A stretch of 64,000 nt of DNA. Origin: Desulfovibrio sp. JY (GTDB lineage Bacteria > Desulfobacterota > Desulfovibrionia > Desulfovibrionales > Desulfovibrionaceae). The stretch is taken from the NCBI GenBank assembly GCA_021730285.1, contig CP082962.1:744001-808000 (forward strand), read 5' to 3'. The notes beneath the pieces are model-generated. The model did not search any database. It saw only the letters and a list, made by a program, of their open reading frames with translations, and was not told the DNA's origin. Every line of letters starts with the position of its first letter. Positions within the stretch are counted from its first letter, which is position 1. Position numbers and translations under genes: made by a program. Below are positions 36,667 to 45,804 of this stretch, in pieces.

Positions 36667-37695
36667 ATGGCGGAACAGGGGCACAAAGCCAACATCATCA
36701 TCAAGCGGGTGAAGAAGGTCGCGGGCGGCGCCCACGGCGGCTCGTGGAAGGTCGCCTATGCCGACCTGGTCACGGCCATGATGGCCTTTTTCCTGCTGAT
36801 GTGGCTTCTCAACATGGTGCCCCAGGAGAAAAAGGAACAGCTCGCCTCCTATTTCAACGACTTCAGCCTGTTCCAAAACCCCGGCCCCTCATCCCAACTG
36901 CTCGATTCCGGGGGGCTCGGCCCACCGGCCGCCGTCGTCGGCAGCCAGGACGAACGACCGGACGTGGCCATCGACCGGAACGGCAAGGCGCCTTCCGGCG
37001 GCAAAGGCCAGGATACCGGCAACCTCGACGGCGGCAAACGCCTCGACGCCAAGGGACGGGCCGAGGAAGCCAAGGCCGAGGCCGCAGCCAAGGCCCTGGA
37101 AGGACAGATCGAACAGGCGTTGGAAAAAGCCGTTCCGGAACTGGCCAGCCAGGTGTCCGTCACCCAGGACAAGGACAAGGTCCGCATCGAGATCATGGAC
37201 AAGGCCGAGCGGCCGCTGTTCGTCCTCGGCGGCGTGACGCTCCTGCCCGACGCCCAACGCATCCTGGCCGCCGTCACCGACGTCATCAAAAAGGAAGGCA
37301 TCAAAGTGGCCATCGAGGGCCACACCGACGCCTACCGTTATTCAGGCACCTACACCAACTGGGATCTTTCCGCCGGCCGGGCGCTTTCGGCCAGGCGGCT
37401 GATGATCCAGCAGGGGCTTTCCCCCGACCAGGTGGCCGCGGTCACCGGGTATGCCGATACCAAGCCGTATGTTCCCGGCAACCTGTACGATCCGAAAAAC
37501 CGCCGCATAAGCCTCCTGCTCTACCGGGAGCCCAAACCCGGCGAGAAGGCGGCCGGCGGCAGCGGAGGCGCCGACGCCGCCGGCGGCACGGAAAAAAGCA
37601 AGGCTGTGGTCACGCCCAAGACGCCGGACGTGGGACAGGTCCTGGAGCAGCAGATCGACAACCTTTACGACCGGTCGACCGAGAGCCAGTTCTAG
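36667..37695 (+). CDS. motB: Flagellar motor stator protein MotB
   Basis: A 342-residue protein. VAYADLVTAMMAFFLLMW has the proton-conducting Asp at about residue 31 and one TM helix. The C-terminal OmpA-like peptidoglycan-binding domain has IEGHTDAYRY, NWDLSAGRALSARR and NRRISLLLY. The region between (about 95-160) is long and Gly/Lys/Ala-rich. It anchors the stator to peptidoglycan. The gene order here is motB then motA, the reverse of the usual. Confidence 0.93.
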   Translation: MAEQGHKANIIIKRVKKVAGGAHGGSWKVAYADLVTAMMAFFLLMWLLNMVPQEKKEQLASYFNDFSLFQNPGPSSQLLDSGGLGPPAAVVGSQDERPDVAIDRNGKAPSGGKGQDTGNLDGGKRLDAKGRAEEAKAEAAAKALEGQIEQALEKAVPELASQVSVTQDKDKVRIEIMDKAERPLFVLGGVTLLPDAQRILAAVTDVIKKEGIKVAIEGHTDAYRYSGTYTNWDLSAGRALSARRLMIQQGLSPDQVAAVTGYADTKPYVPGNLYDPKNRRISLLLYREPKPGEKAAGGSGGADAAGGTEKSKAVVTPKTPDVGQVLEQQIDNLYDRSTESQF

Positions 37696-37719
37696 GCCCG
37701 GCGACTCCAGGGCGAAGCT

Positions 37720-38586
37720 ATGTTCGCAATCATCGGCATCCTCATCGTCATCGGCTGTATCCTGGCCGGTTTCATCATGGAAAAAGGCAATTTCGACCTG
37801 CTCCTTTCGGCCGCCCCGCCGGAGATGCTGATGATCGGCGGCGGCGCGCTGGGACAGCTGGTCCTAAGCGCCCCCAAAGACGTGCTCGGGGCCACCTTCA
37901 AGGGCGCGCTGTCCATTTTCGGCGGCATGACCACCAGCAAGCCCTACTACCTGGAACTTCTCACCACCCTGTCCGGGTTGTACATGAAGATCCGCCGCGA
38001 AGGCCTGGTGGCCATCGAAAAAGACGTGGAGCGGCCGGCGGAAAGCCCGATTTTCAGCAACTTCGCCAAGAACAAGAAAAACCACGAAGTGCTGACCTTT
38101 ATCTGCGACACCATGCGGATATTCTCCACGGTCAACATCGAGGCCCACGAATTCGAGACCATCATGGACGCGGACATCGAGGCCACGGTGCACGAGGCGC
38201 TCGTCCCGTCCCATGCCATTGCCAAGACCGCCGACGCCCTGCCGGGCCTCGGCATCGTGGCCTGCGTGCTTGGCGTCGTTCTCACCATGGGCAAGATCAA
38301 CGAACCGGCCGAAGTGCTCGGCCACAGCATCGGCGCGGCGCTGGTCGGAACGTTTCTCGGCGTGCTCATGGCCTACGGCTTCGTCGCGCCCATCGCCACC
38401 AACATCGAGCACCGGGCCAAGGAAACCGAGGCCATCCTGCTGACGGCCAAGGCGTCGCTGACGGCCTTCGTGGGCGGCAACCCCCCGCCCGTGGCCCTGG
38501 AGGCCGGACGCCGGGCCATCCCCATCAACAAGCGCCCCACCTTCGAGGAACTGGAAGAAGCCATCAAGATCAGCAAGGGCAAGTAG
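37720..38586 (+). CDS. motA: Flagellar motor stator protein MotA
   Basis: A 288-residue inner-membrane protein with four TM helices, including MFAIIGILIVIGCILAGFIM and FLGVLMAYGFVAPIATNIE at the ends. The cytoplasmic loop ends with KTADALPGLGIVACVLGVVL, where the Pro residues required for torque lie. With MotB it forms the proton-driven stator. It starts 24 bases after motB. Confidence 0.94.
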   Translation: MFAIIGILIVIGCILAGFIMEKGNFDLLLSAAPPEMLMIGGGALGQLVLSAPKDVLGATFKGALSIFGGMTTSKPYYLELLTTLSGLYMKIRREGLVAIEKDVERPAESPIFSNFAKNKKNHEVLTFICDTMRIFSTVNIEAHEFETIMDADIEATVHEALVPSHAIAKTADALPGLGIVACVLGVVLTMGKINEPAEVLGHSIGAALVGTFLGVLMAYGFVAPIATNIEHRAKETEAILLTAKASLTAFVGGNPPPVALEAGRRAIPINKRPTFEELEEAIKISKGK

Positions 38587-38637
38587 GCGCGCAGGCGTCG
38601 GCCTTTGCGGAAGGCCTGCCGGGGACCGGCCGGATTC

Positions 38638-39132
38638 TCAGCGCAGATAGGACGGCAGGACGATGTCGGCGCAGGGGATGGGAAAGGCCTTGGCCGTGAT
38701 GTCGGCCAGCACGCCGATATCGAGCCAGTATTCCTCGAAATAGCCGGCCGCGTTGTAGGCCTGGGCCTTGGCCGCCAGAAAGGTCACGTCGCCGCTCTTG
38801 GCGGTCACGGCCAGATCGAGGATCAGAAAAAGCCGCGTGGCCAGGGCATCGTCCTTTTCGCGCTTCGGGCAGCCCGTTGCCGCCTGGGCCGGATCGTATT
38901 CCACCGAGGCCCGGACCACGGTCTGACCGGGGTCGCCCGCGAACGTCTCCCATATGACGTTTTTCACGCAGGGCGAAACGGCGAGAAGCTCCCCGAGGGT
39001 CAGGCCGCCGACCCCGAGCGGCCGCCAGTTGCGGGCCGCCTCCTGGGCCTTGGGCGCAAAACAGCCCGCCACGGCCAAGACCGTGAGCAGAAGGACAGGC
39101 AGCATCGGCATCTGTTTCATGCGATTCGCCAT
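38638..39132 (-). CDS. Lipoprotein, function unknown
   Basis: A 164-residue protein with a signal peptide ending LLTVLAVAGC, a lipobox whose Cys (about residue 22) would be lipidated. The mature part has VKNVIWETFAGDPGQTVVRA and ends PCADIVLPSYLR. Cys residues in SPCV, GCPK and IPCAD could form disulfides. It lies downstream of a family 3 element that ends about 40 bases from the start. ATG 39120 is a second possible start. No family recognised. Confidence 0.6.
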   Translation of the reverse strand: MANRMKQMPMLPVLLLTVLAVAGCFAPKAQEAARNWRPLGVGGLTLGELLAVSPCVKNVIWETFAGDPGQTVVRASVEYDPAQAATGCPKREKDDALATRLFLILDLAVTAKSGDVTFLAAKAQAYNAAGYFEEYWLDIGVLADITAKAFPIPCADIVLPSYLR

Positions 39133-39172
39133 CGTTACGGTGATGTTTTTTCCCAATGAGTCGTCGGATGAA

Positions 39173-39286
39173 GGCCGGGGGGAGGGGGAGCGGCCGCGCG
39201 CGGCGCATATTTGAAGAATACGCCTTCGCGTCCGCTCCCCCTCCCCCCCGGCCCAGGTCGCCCGCTCCATATGCGGGAGTGCTCCC
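39173..39286. repeat. Family 3 element, copy 2 (TGAAG core in a long stem)
   Basis: The arm GGCCGGGGGGAGGGGG and AGCGGCCGCG pairs with 39227-39253 over about 26 bases. The core GCGCATATTTGAAG and AATACGCC matches copies 1 and 3 exactly. After the stem: AGGTCGCCCGCTCC and ATGCGGGAGTGCTCC. Confidence 0.75.
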
Positions 39287-39461
39287 TTGCGTGCGTTGCA
39301 TAGTGGCATACGCGCAGCCCAGGCCCCACATACCATTTTCGCTTTCAAAAAGGTGGGGAATCAAACCGCCCCCACCGGAAACAATAACCACCATTGAATT
39401 ATAACAACTCGTTATAATTCAACTTTAGATATTATCCCCGCTGAAAGTTTTTGAAGGGGGT

Positions 39462-39497
39462 CCAGGGGGAAACTTTTTTCAAAAAGTTTCCCCCTGG
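39462..39497. repeat. Family 1 single hairpin (GGGGGAAAC type)
   Basis: CCAGGGGGAAAC pairs with GTTTCCCCCTGG. It is followed by GCCGCCGGAGGCAT, the flank shared with family 2, and lies 32 bases past the stop of the diguanylate cyclase gene. Confidence 0.78.
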
Positions 39498-39528
39498 CCG
39501 CCGGAGGCATTTCCCCTGCGCCGCCTCG

Positions 39529-40494
39529 TTACGCCAGGGGGCGCACTTCGACGCGGTTGCGGCCGCCGCTTTTGGCTTGGTAGAGAGCCGCATCCGAGGC
39601 GGCGAGCAGGGCCTCGGGCTCGATATCCATGTTGGGGACGATGCCCGAGATACCGATGCTGACGGTGATGGTGTCCGCCGCCGGGGAACTGGCGTGCTCG
39701 ATGGCCGCCGCGCGCACGTTGGCCCGGATGAGCCCGGCGATGGACAGGGCTCCGGCCAGATCGGTGCCGGGCAGCAGGGCCACGAACTCCTCGCCGCCGT
39801 AGCGGGCCACGAAATCACCGGGACGCTTGAGCGCCGCCTCGATGGCCTCGGCCACCTGGCGCAGGCACAGGTCGCCTTGCAGATGGCCATAGGTGTCGTT
39901 GTAATTCTTGAAAAAGTCGATATCGATCATGAGCGCCGAAAGCGGCATGCCTTCACGCCGCGCGCGCAGCCATTCCTTGTGGAAGACGTCCTCGAAACAG
40001 CGCCGGTTGGGCACGCCGGTCAGCCCGTCCTGGTTGGAGAGCTGCTCGAACTTGCGGGTGAGCGCCTCGAGCTCGCGTTCGCGGGCCTTGCGCTGATCCA
40101 TCTCTTCCTTGAGCCGCAAGGCCGAACGGACCCGCGCCCGCAGTTCCATGCTGTTGACGGGCTTGGCCAGAAAATCCATGGCCCCGGCCTCGAAGGCGCG
40201 CTCCAGGCTGCCGGCCTCGTCCTTGACCGTGACGATGATGACGGGGATATCGCGCAGGCGCGGATCGGCCTTGATCAGCCGGGTGGCGTCGATGCCGTCC
40301 ATGTCCGGCATGACCACGTCCATAAGTACGAGATCCACGTCCGGAGCATCGTATTTGCGGCACCGCTCGTCGAGCAGGGCCAAAGCCTCGCCGGCCGAGC
40401 CGGCGCATAACGGCTCGACGTAGCCGGCCCCCTTGAGAATGGTGGACAGCAGCAGGCGGGAAGAGTCGGAGTCGTCCACGATCAGGATGTTCAT
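39529..40494 (-). CDS. Response regulator-diguanylate cyclase (PleD-like)
   Basis: A 321-residue protein. The N-terminal receiver (about 1-125) has VDDSDSSR, the phospho-accepting Asp in DLVLMDVVMPD and the Lys of LAKPVNS. A coiled linker (ELEALTRKFEQLSNQ) leads to a GGDEF domain: DGLTGVPNRRCFE, LMIDIDFFKNYND and the active site RYGGEEFVALL. It makes cyclic di-GMP when phosphorylated. A feedback I-site RxxD is not obvious before the active site. Start 40494 (MNILIVDDS) is the normal receiver start. Confidence 0.92.
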   Translation of the reverse strand: MNILIVDDSDSSRLLLSTILKGAGYVEPLCAGSAGEALALLDERCRKYDAPDVDLVLMDVVMPDMDGIDATRLIKADPRLRDIPVIIVTVKDEAGSLERAFEAGAMDFLAKPVNSMELRARVRSALRLKEEMDQRKARERELEALTRKFEQLSNQDGLTGVPNRRCFEDVFHKEWLRARREGMPLSALMIDIDFFKNYNDTYGHLQGDLCLRQVAEAIEAALKRPGDFVARYGGEEFVALLPGTDLAGALSIAGLIRANVRAAAIEHASSPAADTITVSIGISGIVPNMDIEPEALLAASDAALYQAKSGGRNRVEVRPLA

Positions 40495-40667
40495 GCCGAT
40501 CCCGGTGCGTGTTGCCTGGCCCAAAACCACGCGACGCATGCCGCGCGACTAGGCCGGAAAGAAGCCCGGCAGCCGAAGCGCCGTGACCGTCGTGACATGA
40601 TCCGGCAGGCCAGACAGAGTGCTTGTCACGCTTCGTATCTTGCCCCAACAGGGGAAAAAAGCAACCA

Positions 40668-41444
40668 TCAGCCGGCCGGACCACCCGGCGCGGCGCCCAC
40701 GCGACCGGCCAACCGCTCCATGGTGTCCCGGTCCGTGAAGTCGAAACGCAACGGCGTGAGCGTGACGTAGCCTTCCGTCAGAATGGCCCGGTCGGTATCG
40801 GGCGAGAGCGCCTCGGGGGGGATGACGCCGGTCAGCCAATAATAGTTGCGGCCGCGGGGGTCCTGGCGGGTGACGTACCAGTCGTTGTACACGGCGGACG
40901 TCGGCGGGCACAGCCGGATTCCCTTGACCTCGTCCACGGGACAGGAGGGGAAATTGAGGTTGAGCACGCAACGCGGCGGCGCGACCTCCCAGGGACGGGT
41001 GGCCAAAAACTCGGCCACGTAGCGGCCCTGGCCGGTCAGATCCACCGGGGCGTAGTTGTCATGGGACACGGCCACGGCCGGATAGCCCATGAGCGCCCCT
41101 TCGGTTGCGGCCGAGACCGTGCCGGAATAGATGATGTCCACCCCGACGTTGGCTCCGGCGTTGATGCCGGAAACGACCAGATCGGGCGGGGACGGGCACA
41201 GGGTCGTGAGCGCCAGCTTGACGCAGTCGGCCGGCGTGCCGGAAACACCCAGGCCCTTGAAGCCGTTTTCCGAAAATTCCTTGACCCGAAGCGGCATGGC
41301 GATGGTGATGGCATGTCCCACCGCCGACTGTTCGGATATGGGCGCGACGACCGTGACCTCGTGGCCGGCGGCCACGAGCCCCTTGTAGAGGTCGCGGATG
41401 CCAACGGCCTGGATGCCGTCGTCGTTTGTCAACAGGATGCGCAT
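40668..41444 (-). CDS. surE: 5'/3'-nucleotidase SurE
   Basis: A 258-residue survival protein E. MRILLTNDDGIQA gives the metal-binding Asp-Asp, then VVAPISEQSAVGHAITI, GTPADCVKLAL, GINAGANVG and SGTVSAATEGALMG complete the family. It removes phosphate from nucleoside monophosphates. The upstream continuation of the frame is rejected. It is divergent from the HD-domain gene. Confidence 0.95.
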   Translation of the reverse strand: MRILLTNDDGIQAVGIRDLYKGLVAAGHEVTVVAPISEQSAVGHAITIAMPLRVKEFSENGFKGLGVSGTPADCVKLALTTLCPSPPDLVVSGINAGANVGVDIIYSGTVSAATEGALMGYPAVAVSHDNYAPVDLTGQGRYVAEFLATRPWEVAPPRCVLNLNFPSCPVDEVKGIRLCPPTSAVYNDWYVTRQDPRGRNYYWLTGVIPPEALSPDTDRAILTEGYVTLTPLRFDFTDRDTMERLAGRVGAAPGGPAG

Positions 41445-41559
41445 GTCGTCTCCTCCGAGGCGTCCCCCCGGCTGAGGCACTATGCCCAAGGCGGCCGGGA
41501 TTGACAACCGCCCCTCCCCCGGGCAATTTTCCTTTTCCTGCAACATCAGTGACACCAAC

Positions 41560-42588
41560 GTGACCCGCAAAACACAGTTCATACAAGACCTCACCCCGGG
41601 CCAACCCGCCGCCAACGTGTTCCTCATCGGCGCGGCCAGACTCGGGCAGGCCAAAAACGGCCCCTTCTGGACGCTCACCCTGCAAGACGCCTCCGGAGAG
41701 ATCGAAGCCAAGATCTGGAGCCCGGCCGCCCAGTCCTACGCCGACCTGGCCGGCGGCCAGTTCGCCTTTGTCGAGGGGCAGGTCGGGGCCTACCGTGACC
41801 GGCCGCAAGTCAATATCGAGCGGCTGCGCGTGCTTTCGCCCGAGGAATACGCGCCGGATCTGGCCCAGTTCGTGCCTTCGAGCGCCGAGCCGCCCGAAGG
41901 GCTGCTGGAAAAGCTGACCGAACTGTGCCGGGCCGAAATTTCCCACGCCCCCTGGCGCAAGTTCTGCGCCAAGGTGCTGTCCCATCCGGAATTCCGGGAC
42001 AAGATCCTCGAAGCGCCGGGCGCGAAAAACGTCCACCACTCCTACCGGGGCGGGCTGCTCGAACACACGCTGGCCGTGGCCAATCTGGTGCTCTCCATCT
42101 GCGACCGCTACCCGGCCCTTGACCGCGACACCCTGCTCGCCGCCGCCGTGTGCCACGACCTGGGCAAGGCCTGGGAACTCACCTCCGGCCCGACCCGGGA
42201 CTACACCGACGCCGGCCGGCTGCTCGGGCATATCGTCATCACCCTGGAGCTGGTCGAGCCGCTTCTGAAAAAATCCGGCATCGAGCCGGAACTGGCGCTC
42301 CACTTCAAGCACATCCTGGTGGCCCACCACGGCGAGTACGAATTCGGCTCGCCCAGGCGTCCCAAGACCGCCGAAGCCTTCGTGCTGCACTTCGCCGACA
42401 ATATCGACGCCAAGATGAACCAGATTTTCAATACTCTTGAGACCGAGGAGCCCGGCCAGTGGTCGCCCTACGTGCGCACCCTGGAACGCTACCTCTACAA
42501 CCCCCCGCGGACGCCGCGCGAAACCCCGGTCAAAAACAACAAGCCCCGGGAAAAGGACGCCCAATGTTTATTACCTTTGAAGGCATAG
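41560..42588 (+). CDS. HD-domain protein, YhaM-like 3'-5' exoribonuclease
   Basis: About 342 residues from a GTG. The start [14 protein letters not shown] and the OB-fold ([18 protein letters not shown]) are typical of the YhaM family. The HD domain has [26 protein letters not shown] and a late [11 protein letters not shown], where His-Asp pairs bind metals. It degrades short RNA in the cytoplasm. The frame is open to an ATG at 41482, which would put the start only 38 bases from surE; GTG 41560 leaves room for promoters, but no ribosome site decides. Confidence 0.8.
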   Translation: MTRKTQFIQDLTPGQPAANVFLIGAARLGQAKNGPFWTLTLQDASGEIEAKIWSPAAQSYADLAGGQFAFVEGQVGAYRDRPQVNIERLRVLSPEEYAPDLAQFVPSSAEPPEGLLEKLTELCRAEISHAPWRKFCAKVLSHPEFRDKILEAPGAKNVHHSYRGGLLEHTLAVANLVLSICDRYPALDRDTLLAAAVCHDLGKAWELTSGPTRDYTDAGRLLGHIVITLELVEPLLKKSGIEPELALHFKHILVAHHGEYEFGSPRRPKTAEAFVLHFADNIDAKMNQIFNTLETEEPGQWSPYVRTLERYLYNPPRTPRETPVKNNKPREKDAQCLLPLKA

Positions 42589-43199
42589 AGGGCTCGGGCA
42601 AGTCCACCCAGATCGCGCTCCTGAAGTCCGCCCTGGAAGCGACCGGCAAGAGCGTCGTCACCACGCGTCAGCCCGGCGGCTGCCCGCTTGGCGAAACGCT
42701 GCGTTCCATCCTGCTCTCCACCCAGACCAAGAACCTGGACCACCGGGCCGAACTGTTTCTCTACCTGGCCGACCGGGCCCAGCACATCGCCGAGGTCATC
42801 CGCCCCGCCCAAAACGCCGGGCATATCGTCCTTTGCGACCGCTTCGCCGACTCCACCGTGGTCTACCAGGGCTACGGCCGGGGCCTCGACGTGGCCATGC
42901 TCCACGAACTCAACGACATCGCCGTGGCCGGAGCCTGGCCCCAGCGCACCATCCTGCTCGACCTCGAGCCGGAACAAGGCCTGCGACGCGCCCTGGCCCG
43001 CAACCTCAAGACCGGAAACTGCGTCACCGAAGGCCGCTTCGAGGCCGAAGACATCGATTTCCACACCCGCATCCGCGACGGCTACCTGGCCCTGGCCAGC
43101 CTGCACCCCAGACGCTACGCCGTCATCGACGCCACCCCCGACGTCGACACCGTGGCCAAGGCCGTCTGGGAAGCCGTCTCCAGCCGTATGGGAGCGTAA
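42564..43199 (+). CDS. tmk: Thymidylate kinase
   Basis: A 211-residue kinase that makes dTDP from dTMP. It begins [17 protein letters not shown] (P-loop), has the DRF motif of [19 protein letters not shown], and ends near the family length. The usual TREPGG box reads TRQPGG here. The ATG at 42564 overlaps the end of the HD-domain gene by 25 bases, so they are coupled. Confidence 0.94.
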   Translation: MFITFEGIEGSGKSTQIALLKSALEATGKSVVTTRQPGGCPLGETLRSILLSTQTKNLDHRAELFLYLADRAQHIAEVIRPAQNAGHIVLCDRFADSTVVYQGYGRGLDVAMLHELNDIAVAGAWPQRTILLDLEPEQGLRRALARNLKTGNCVTEGRFEAEDIDFHTRIRDGYLALASLHPRRYAVIDATPDVDTVAKAVWEAVSSRMGA

Positions 43200-43216
43200 G
43201 ATTTTTAAAGAGAGAA

Positions 43217-43256
43217 CCGGGGGGAAACCTTTCTTGCAGAAAGGTTCTCCCCCCGG
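43217..43256. repeat. Family 1 single hairpin (GGGGGGAAAC type)
   Basis: CCGGGGGGAAACCTTTC pairs with GAAAGGTTCTCCCCCCGG around TTGCA. It lies 18 bases past the tmk stop. Confidence 0.78.
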
Positions 43257-43402
43257 ACCCACTCAACAAATACTATATCCAAAGACGTTCTACCATACCA
43301 AGAATAATACTAATTCTTGAGCAGCAATAAAGACAGAAAGAACCAAGATTTCCATGTCCCAACGAACACCCCCAGACGGTTTTCCACAACCAGGAGGAAG
43401 AT

Positions 43403-43810
43403 ATGGACTGGAAAAGAGTTGTAAATAATTTTAAATCTAAACGGAGACATATACCAGAAGAAAAAGACTGGGCAGATGCGTACCACGACAAGTCTATCGA
43501 CTCCCAGTTTGCTATTAGAGATGCTTATCGCAACAAACTCGAAAGATACTTAACATGGATGGACCCTAAATCACTTGGTGCCATGTCAAGAGAAATAGAT
43601 GACGCGACACTAAGAATTATGAAAAAATCTTTTTATATCATCATTCTAGTATCTATAATATCATGGCTTTTTGGTTATCAATCTTGTCGAAGCAACGCAG
43701 TTGATTTTATTGAACCAAGTATAATTTGCAATGACAGCACTACAGAGGAATGTATAGAGAGAACTTGGCGTATTCAAAAATATATGGAAAAATACCTTGC
43801 CCTTTTTTAA
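43403..43810 (+). CDS. AT-rich small membrane protein, unknown
   Basis: A 135-residue ORF with a good ribosome site (GGAGG at about 43392) and one TM helix (SFYIIILVSIISWLFGY, about residues 76-92), with a charged N-terminal domain of about 70 residues and a Cys-containing C-terminal part (CRSN, ICND, EECIER) outside or in the periplasm. GC content is far below the window average and codon use differs. It is probably transferred. No family recognised. Confidence 0.55.
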   Translation: MDWKRVVNNFKSKRRHIPEEKDWADAYHDKSIDSQFAIRDAYRNKLERYLTWMDPKSLGAMSREIDDATLRIMKKSFYIIILVSIISWLFGYQSCRSNAVDFIEPSIICNDSTTEECIERTWRIQKYMEKYLALF

Positions 43811-44153
43811 ATTCATAACAACTTCATACCATCATACAAAACAACAAGCATCACAACAAGACACGAACCTGCCAATACGCAAGGCATACCACTCTTGCCA
43901 CGTCGCCGATCATTAAACATTTAGACATTCAAGTGCACGCAAATATTATCCTCCATAGCATAGCACCATCATTTTAACGACACACCATATTCATTCTATT
44001 TCTGGCAACATTCTCCTTTCAAACGGATTACCCTTCTCCTCTGTCATTTCAAAGTACCTAAGGAACCGACAAGTGCCCCGGTCACTTGCGTGTGCCTCAT
44101 TGCGCGTCTTGGCCGTGAGCCGTTAGAAAGGGGGAGACCTGAAGGAGGTTCCC
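43811..44153. other. AT-rich gene-free interval
   Basis: About 340 bases with low GC up to about 44060, then normal. No ORF, tRNA or clear palindrome was seen. AAGGAGG at about 44142 belongs to the gene that follows. Confidence 0.4.
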
Positions 44154-44807
44154 ATGAACGTTCTGGCCATAAACGGCAGCCCGCGCAAGAAATGGAACAC
44201 CGCCACCCTGCTTGAAAACGCCCTTGAGGGGGCCAGGGAAGGCGGCGCGAATACCAAGCTCGTCCACCTGTACCAGCTGGACTACAAGGGCTGCATCAGC
44301 TGCTTCGAGTGCAAAAAGATCGGCGGCAAAAACTACGGCCGCTGCGCGGTGAAGGACGGCCTGACGCCGCTTCTGGAAGAGGCGGGACAGGCCGACGCGC
44401 TCATCCTCGGCACGCCGGTCTATTTCAGTGCGGAGACCGGCATGATGCGGTCGTTTTTCGAGCGCCTGGCCTTCCCCTACCTGACCTACACCCCGGGCTA
44501 TGCGTCACTTTTCACGCGCAAAATCCCGACGGCCCTCGTGTACACGATGAACCTTCCCGAGGAAGTGCTGCCCGAGTGGGGCTACGATATCTCCATGGAG
44601 CGCATGCGCGGGATCATGGCCCGCACCTTCGGAGCCTGCGAGCTGTTTTGCTGCACGGACACCTATCAATTCTCGGACTATTCCAAATATCTGTCCACGG
44701 TCTGGGACGCGGCGGCCAAGGCCAAACGGCATGAGGAAGTCTTCCCCAAGGACTGCGAAAAAGCCCGCGCACTCGGACGGCGACTGACTGAGGGCATGCC
44801 CGCCTAG
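44154..44807 (+). CDS. Flavodoxin-family FMN reductase-like protein
   Basis: A 217-residue protein. AINGSPRKKWNTATLLE is the FMN-phosphate loop and ILGTPVYFSAETGMM the flavin-ring loop of the NADPH-dependent FMN reductase/iron-sulfur flavoprotein group. Cys residues in YKGCISCFECKKIGG are characteristic of the multimeric-flavodoxin type, some of which bind a [4Fe-4S] cluster. It probably reduces quinones, nitro compounds or metals. Strong ribosome site AAGGAGG. Single gene. Confidence 0.8.
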   Translation: MNVLAINGSPRKKWNTATLLENALEGAREGGANTKLVHLYQLDYKGCISCFECKKIGGKNYGRCAVKDGLTPLLEEAGQADALILGTPVYFSAETGMMRSFFERLAFPYLTYTPGYASLFTRKIPTALVYTMNLPEEVLPEWGYDISMERMRGIMARTFGACELFCCTDTYQFSDYSKYLSTVWDAAAKAKRHEEVFPKDCEKARALGRRLTEGMPA

Positions 44808-44841
44808 GCCTCGAGGCCTTACAAGTTTCCGAAAGAGCGAA

Positions 44842-45008
44842 CCGGGGGGAAACCTTTCTTGCAGAAAGGTTCTCCCCCCGGGCCCCCTTTCCAAAGACTC
44901 TTAACAGTTACAAGGCATCGCCGCTTATCCAGCTGTAACCGTTAAAAGTTTTTGGGAGGGGAGAGCGCGAGAGGGGGACCCTTTTTTCAAAAAGGGTCCT
45001 CCTCTCGC
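44842..45008. repeat. Family 1 composite element (GGGGGGAAAC hairpin, then GCGAGAGGGG hairpin)
   Basis: It is nearly identical to the unit at 19791-19956, including TTAACAGTTAC and GTAACCGTTAA in the spacer. It lies between the convergent flavodoxin-family and pspC genes. Confidence 0.82.
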
Positions 45009-45037
45009 ATCTCTTCCATTCCTGCCCTTCTTCCTTT

Positions 45038-45424
45038 TCAGGAACGACGCAGGCGGCGGTCGAAGTCGAACTCCCGCGAGGTGACGTGGTCTTCGAGCCG
45101 CCGGATGCGCTTGTCCAGCCGGTCGAAGCGGCGCTTGACCCGGGCCAGGGTATGGGTGCGGGACGAGACGTAGTCGTCGTAAAAGGCCCGTTCCTCGTCG
45201 GAATCCGGGGGCAGCACGGGCTCGGGCTTGATGACGAAACCGGCGATCAGGTAGGCCCCGACCATGGGCCATACGCCCGTGAAAAAGGTCAGGATGACAA
45301 TGAAAACCCGCATCCAGAAGACCGGCACGTCCAGAAAACGGGCCAGCCCCTTGCACACGCCAAGGAACATGCCGGAGCGGGAGCGGTAGAGTTGATTTAG
45401 GCGCAATTCGCTGTAGTGCCTCAT
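45038..45424 (-). CDS. pspC: PspC-domain protein (second copy in the locus)
   Basis: A 128-residue protein with the PspC core LYRSRSGMFLGVCKGLARFL followed by a TM segment VFWMRVFIVILTFFTGVWPMVGAYLI. The C-terminus ends in RRLEDHVTSREFDFDRRLR, which also ends the first copy (45805-46236). PspC sits in the inner membrane and relays envelope stress. The start overlaps the stop of pspB (ATGA). Confidence 0.9.
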   Translation of the reverse strand: MRHYSELRLNQLYRSRSGMFLGVCKGLARFLDVPVFWMRVFIVILTFFTGVWPMVGAYLIAGFVIKPEPVLPPDSDEERAFYDDYVSSRTHTLARVKRRFDRLDKRIRRLEDHVTSREFDFDRRLRRS

Positions 45425-45669
45425 TGCCCGTCCTCCCTGCCGCGCCCCGGATCGAGCACCAGGGCTTCGAGGTTTTCGACGCGGTCTTCCAGCCGGGACA
45501 GACTGCGGTGGATTTCCTGAAGCAGTTGAGCCTCCTCGGCATCGTTCCCCCGGGGCTTTGGCGCGCCCGGACGAACCAGCCGGATGCCGAGCAGGAAAAT
45601 GGTCCCCAGGATCACCAACCCGACCACCGTGGCTCCGGCCATGACCAATGCCGTAATCAGTCCCATCAT
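45421..45669 (-). CDS. pspB: PspB-like membrane protein (second copy)
   Basis: An 82-residue protein: one N-terminal TM helix (ALVMAGATVVGLVILGTIFL), then a coiled coil with LLQEIHRSLSRLEDRVENLEAL typical of PspB. It is coupled to the following pspC by ATGA. It works with PspC to keep PspA and PspF in the right state. Confidence 0.82.
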   Translation of the reverse strand: MMGLITALVMAGATVVGLVILGTIFLLGIRLVRPGAPKPRGNDAEEAQLLQEIHRSLSRLEDRVENLEALVLDPGRGREDGQ

Positions 45670-45760
45670 AGTTGTTTCCTTATTCTTCCTTCCACATCAG
45701 GCGCAAAGGCAACCCGGCTCTTCCCATATCCACCCCGTTAAAGTTTTTCGGGGAGGGGGT

Positions 45761-45800
45761 CCGGGGGAGGGACCTTTTTTCAAAAAGGTCCCTCCCCCGG
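45761..45800. repeat. Family 1 single hairpin (GGGGGAGGGACC type)
   Basis: CCGGGGGAGGGACC pairs with GGTCCCTCCCCCGG around TTTTTTCAAAAA. It lies 5 bases past the first pspC stop, so it separates the two pspBC pairs. Confidence 0.75.
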
Positions 45801-45804
45801 CATC

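Larger units (their letters stand above)
39133..39528. other. Gene-free interval holding family 3 and family 1 elements
   Basis: About 400 bases. The family 3 copy occupies 39173-39286. The region 39340-39440 is AT-rich, with the inverted repeat ATTATAACAACTCGTTATAAT at about 39396-39416. A family 1 hairpin lies at 39462-39497. No gene seen. Confidence 0.5.
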
